DNA of 6,136 nt. It comes from Verrucomicrobiota bacterium (lineage in GTDB: Bacteria; Verrucomicrobiota; Verrucomicrobiia; Limisphaerales; UBA9464). A program made the translations under genes and the position numbers. Each line of letters begins with the position of its first letter. Position 1 is the first letter of the stretch. The notes under the pieces are model-generated. The model did no database searches, had not been told where the DNA came from, and was given only the letters and a program-made list of their open reading frames with translations. Where the stretch lies: assembly GCA_947464705.1 (NCBI GenBank), contig CANHYD010000149.1, positions 1-6,136 on the forward strand, given 5' to 3'. Positions 5,571 to 6,136 of this stretch are shown piece by piece.

Positions 5571-6136
5571 TTAGCGGCGGTTGCGGCGGAGGGCGGCAGC
5601 GCCCAAGAACGCAGCACCGACCACTCCGAGAGCCACCGTGGTGGGCTCCGGAACATTGGCGGTCACGGTGAGCTTGAAGTTGTCAGCCTGAGCATTGTTC
5701 AACTTGCGAAGAGCCCAATCGCTATCGCCAACGCTGGTCTTCTGCCAGAAGTCGTCGCTCGAGACACCCACGTTCAGGTGAGGCTGACCAGAGGTCGAGG
5801 TCGCACCACCGATGAGCAAACCCTTGTCGGCGGCCGAGGTGGCACCCGAGAAGCTCACGGTCACCGTGAAGTTCTTGGGGAGCTTGAGTTCGCCGTACTG
5901 GGCCACAAAGGGGGCGTAGTCGAAGGTCGCCGTGTTGACGCCCGAGGAGATTCCGATGTTCGGGACGGACAAGAGCTTGGTGTACGGGGAGGCGACACCG
6001 CTGATCGGAACTCCGTCATTGGCGTAGATGTTCAGGGTCATCGAACCACCCAGAGAGGCCGAGTAGTAATCGAAGGTCAGCCCAGTGAAGGTGTATCCTT
6101 CGGAGGGCAGAGTGATTTGGTCACCGTATTCAAAGC
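5571..6136 (-). CDS. PEP-CTERM sorting domain-containing protein, 5' end missing
   Basis: The reading frame is open from the window edge (first full codon 6134-6132) to TAA at 5571, giving 187 visible residues. The ATG at 6041 is internal: the 31 codons before it are open and read as a natural part of the protein (EYGDQITLPSEGYTFTGLTF). The C-terminus has the full exosortase sorting signal: VPEP at 161-164, a hydrophobic helix (TVALGVVGAAFLGAAAL) and the basic end RRNRR. Such proteins are exported by a signal peptide (here off-window), anchored, then processed at the PEP motif by a membrane exosortase and displayed at the surface or in extracellular polymer. The body is a beta-rich, Gly/Ser/Thr-rich domain resembling lineage-specific secreted proteins of Verrucomicrobiota with GDQITL and LNIYANDG segments; it has no enzyme motif and no cysteine. 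No exosortase gene is in view, which is usual because substrates are scattered over the genome. Confidence 0.88.
   Translation of the reverse strand, partial: FEYGDQITLPSEGYTFTGLTFDYYSASLGGSMTLNIYANDGVPISGVASPYTKLLSVPNIGISSGVNTATFDYAPFVAQYGELKLPKNFTVTVSFSGATSAADKGLLIGGATSTSGQPHLNVGVSSDDFWQKTSVGDSDWALRKLNNAQADNFKLTVTANVPEPTTVALGVVGAAFLGAAALRRNRR

Noticed and set aside
5336..5656. Minus-strand 106-codon frame spanning the intergenic region
   Set aside because: It overlaps the PEP-CTERM gene out of frame, reads through both terminator hairpins and has no recognisable protein character.

Overview
The window looks like a piece of a GC-rich chromosome from a Verrucomicrobiota bacterium (PVC superphylum). 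Two signals point there. One is a very large protein that joins a Pirellula/Verrucomicrobium-type membrane-bound dehydrogenase domain, HEAT-like repeats and a C-terminal CxxCH heme domain. The other is a secreted PEP-CTERM protein of a kind common in Verrucomicrobiota. The assignment is an inference from protein families; no rRNA or other marker gene is present.

All recognisable genes lie on the minus strand, so the transcriptional order runs from high to low coordinates. From 6136 to 5571 is the 3' part of a PEP-CTERM surface protein gene, whose start is outside the window. A perfect 11-bp hairpin followed by a U-rich tract (5505-5540) closes that transcript. The 242-bp gap before the next gene also holds a second terminator-like hairpin (5391-5415), a four-run G-quadruplex motif on the plus strand (5411-5426), an orphan AGGAGG (5385-5390) and a long-range 9-bp inverted repeat (5372-5380 with 5464-5472). 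Next comes a DsbD/ScsB-like thiol:disulfide reductase (5328-3211) with all three expected cysteine pairs. Thirteen bases after its stop is the most likely start of the dehydrogenase/HEAT/cytochrome gene (3197-72). A possible further gene begins at 75, overlapping that stop as ATGA and running off the left edge.

The two complete genes probably form one operon. The DsbD-like protein would carry electrons from cytoplasmic thioredoxin across the membrane. One well-known use of such electrons is to keep the CxxCH cysteines of apocytochromes reduced so that heme can be attached. The downstream product is an exported protein with one CxxCH site, so the pairing makes sense functionally, though the client relationship is inferred.

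There is no CRISPR array, tRNA, rRNA, insertion sequence, phage gene or toxin-antitoxin pair. The gene content is ordinary for this lineage. The most unusual stretch is the structured 5' region of the dsbD-like gene.
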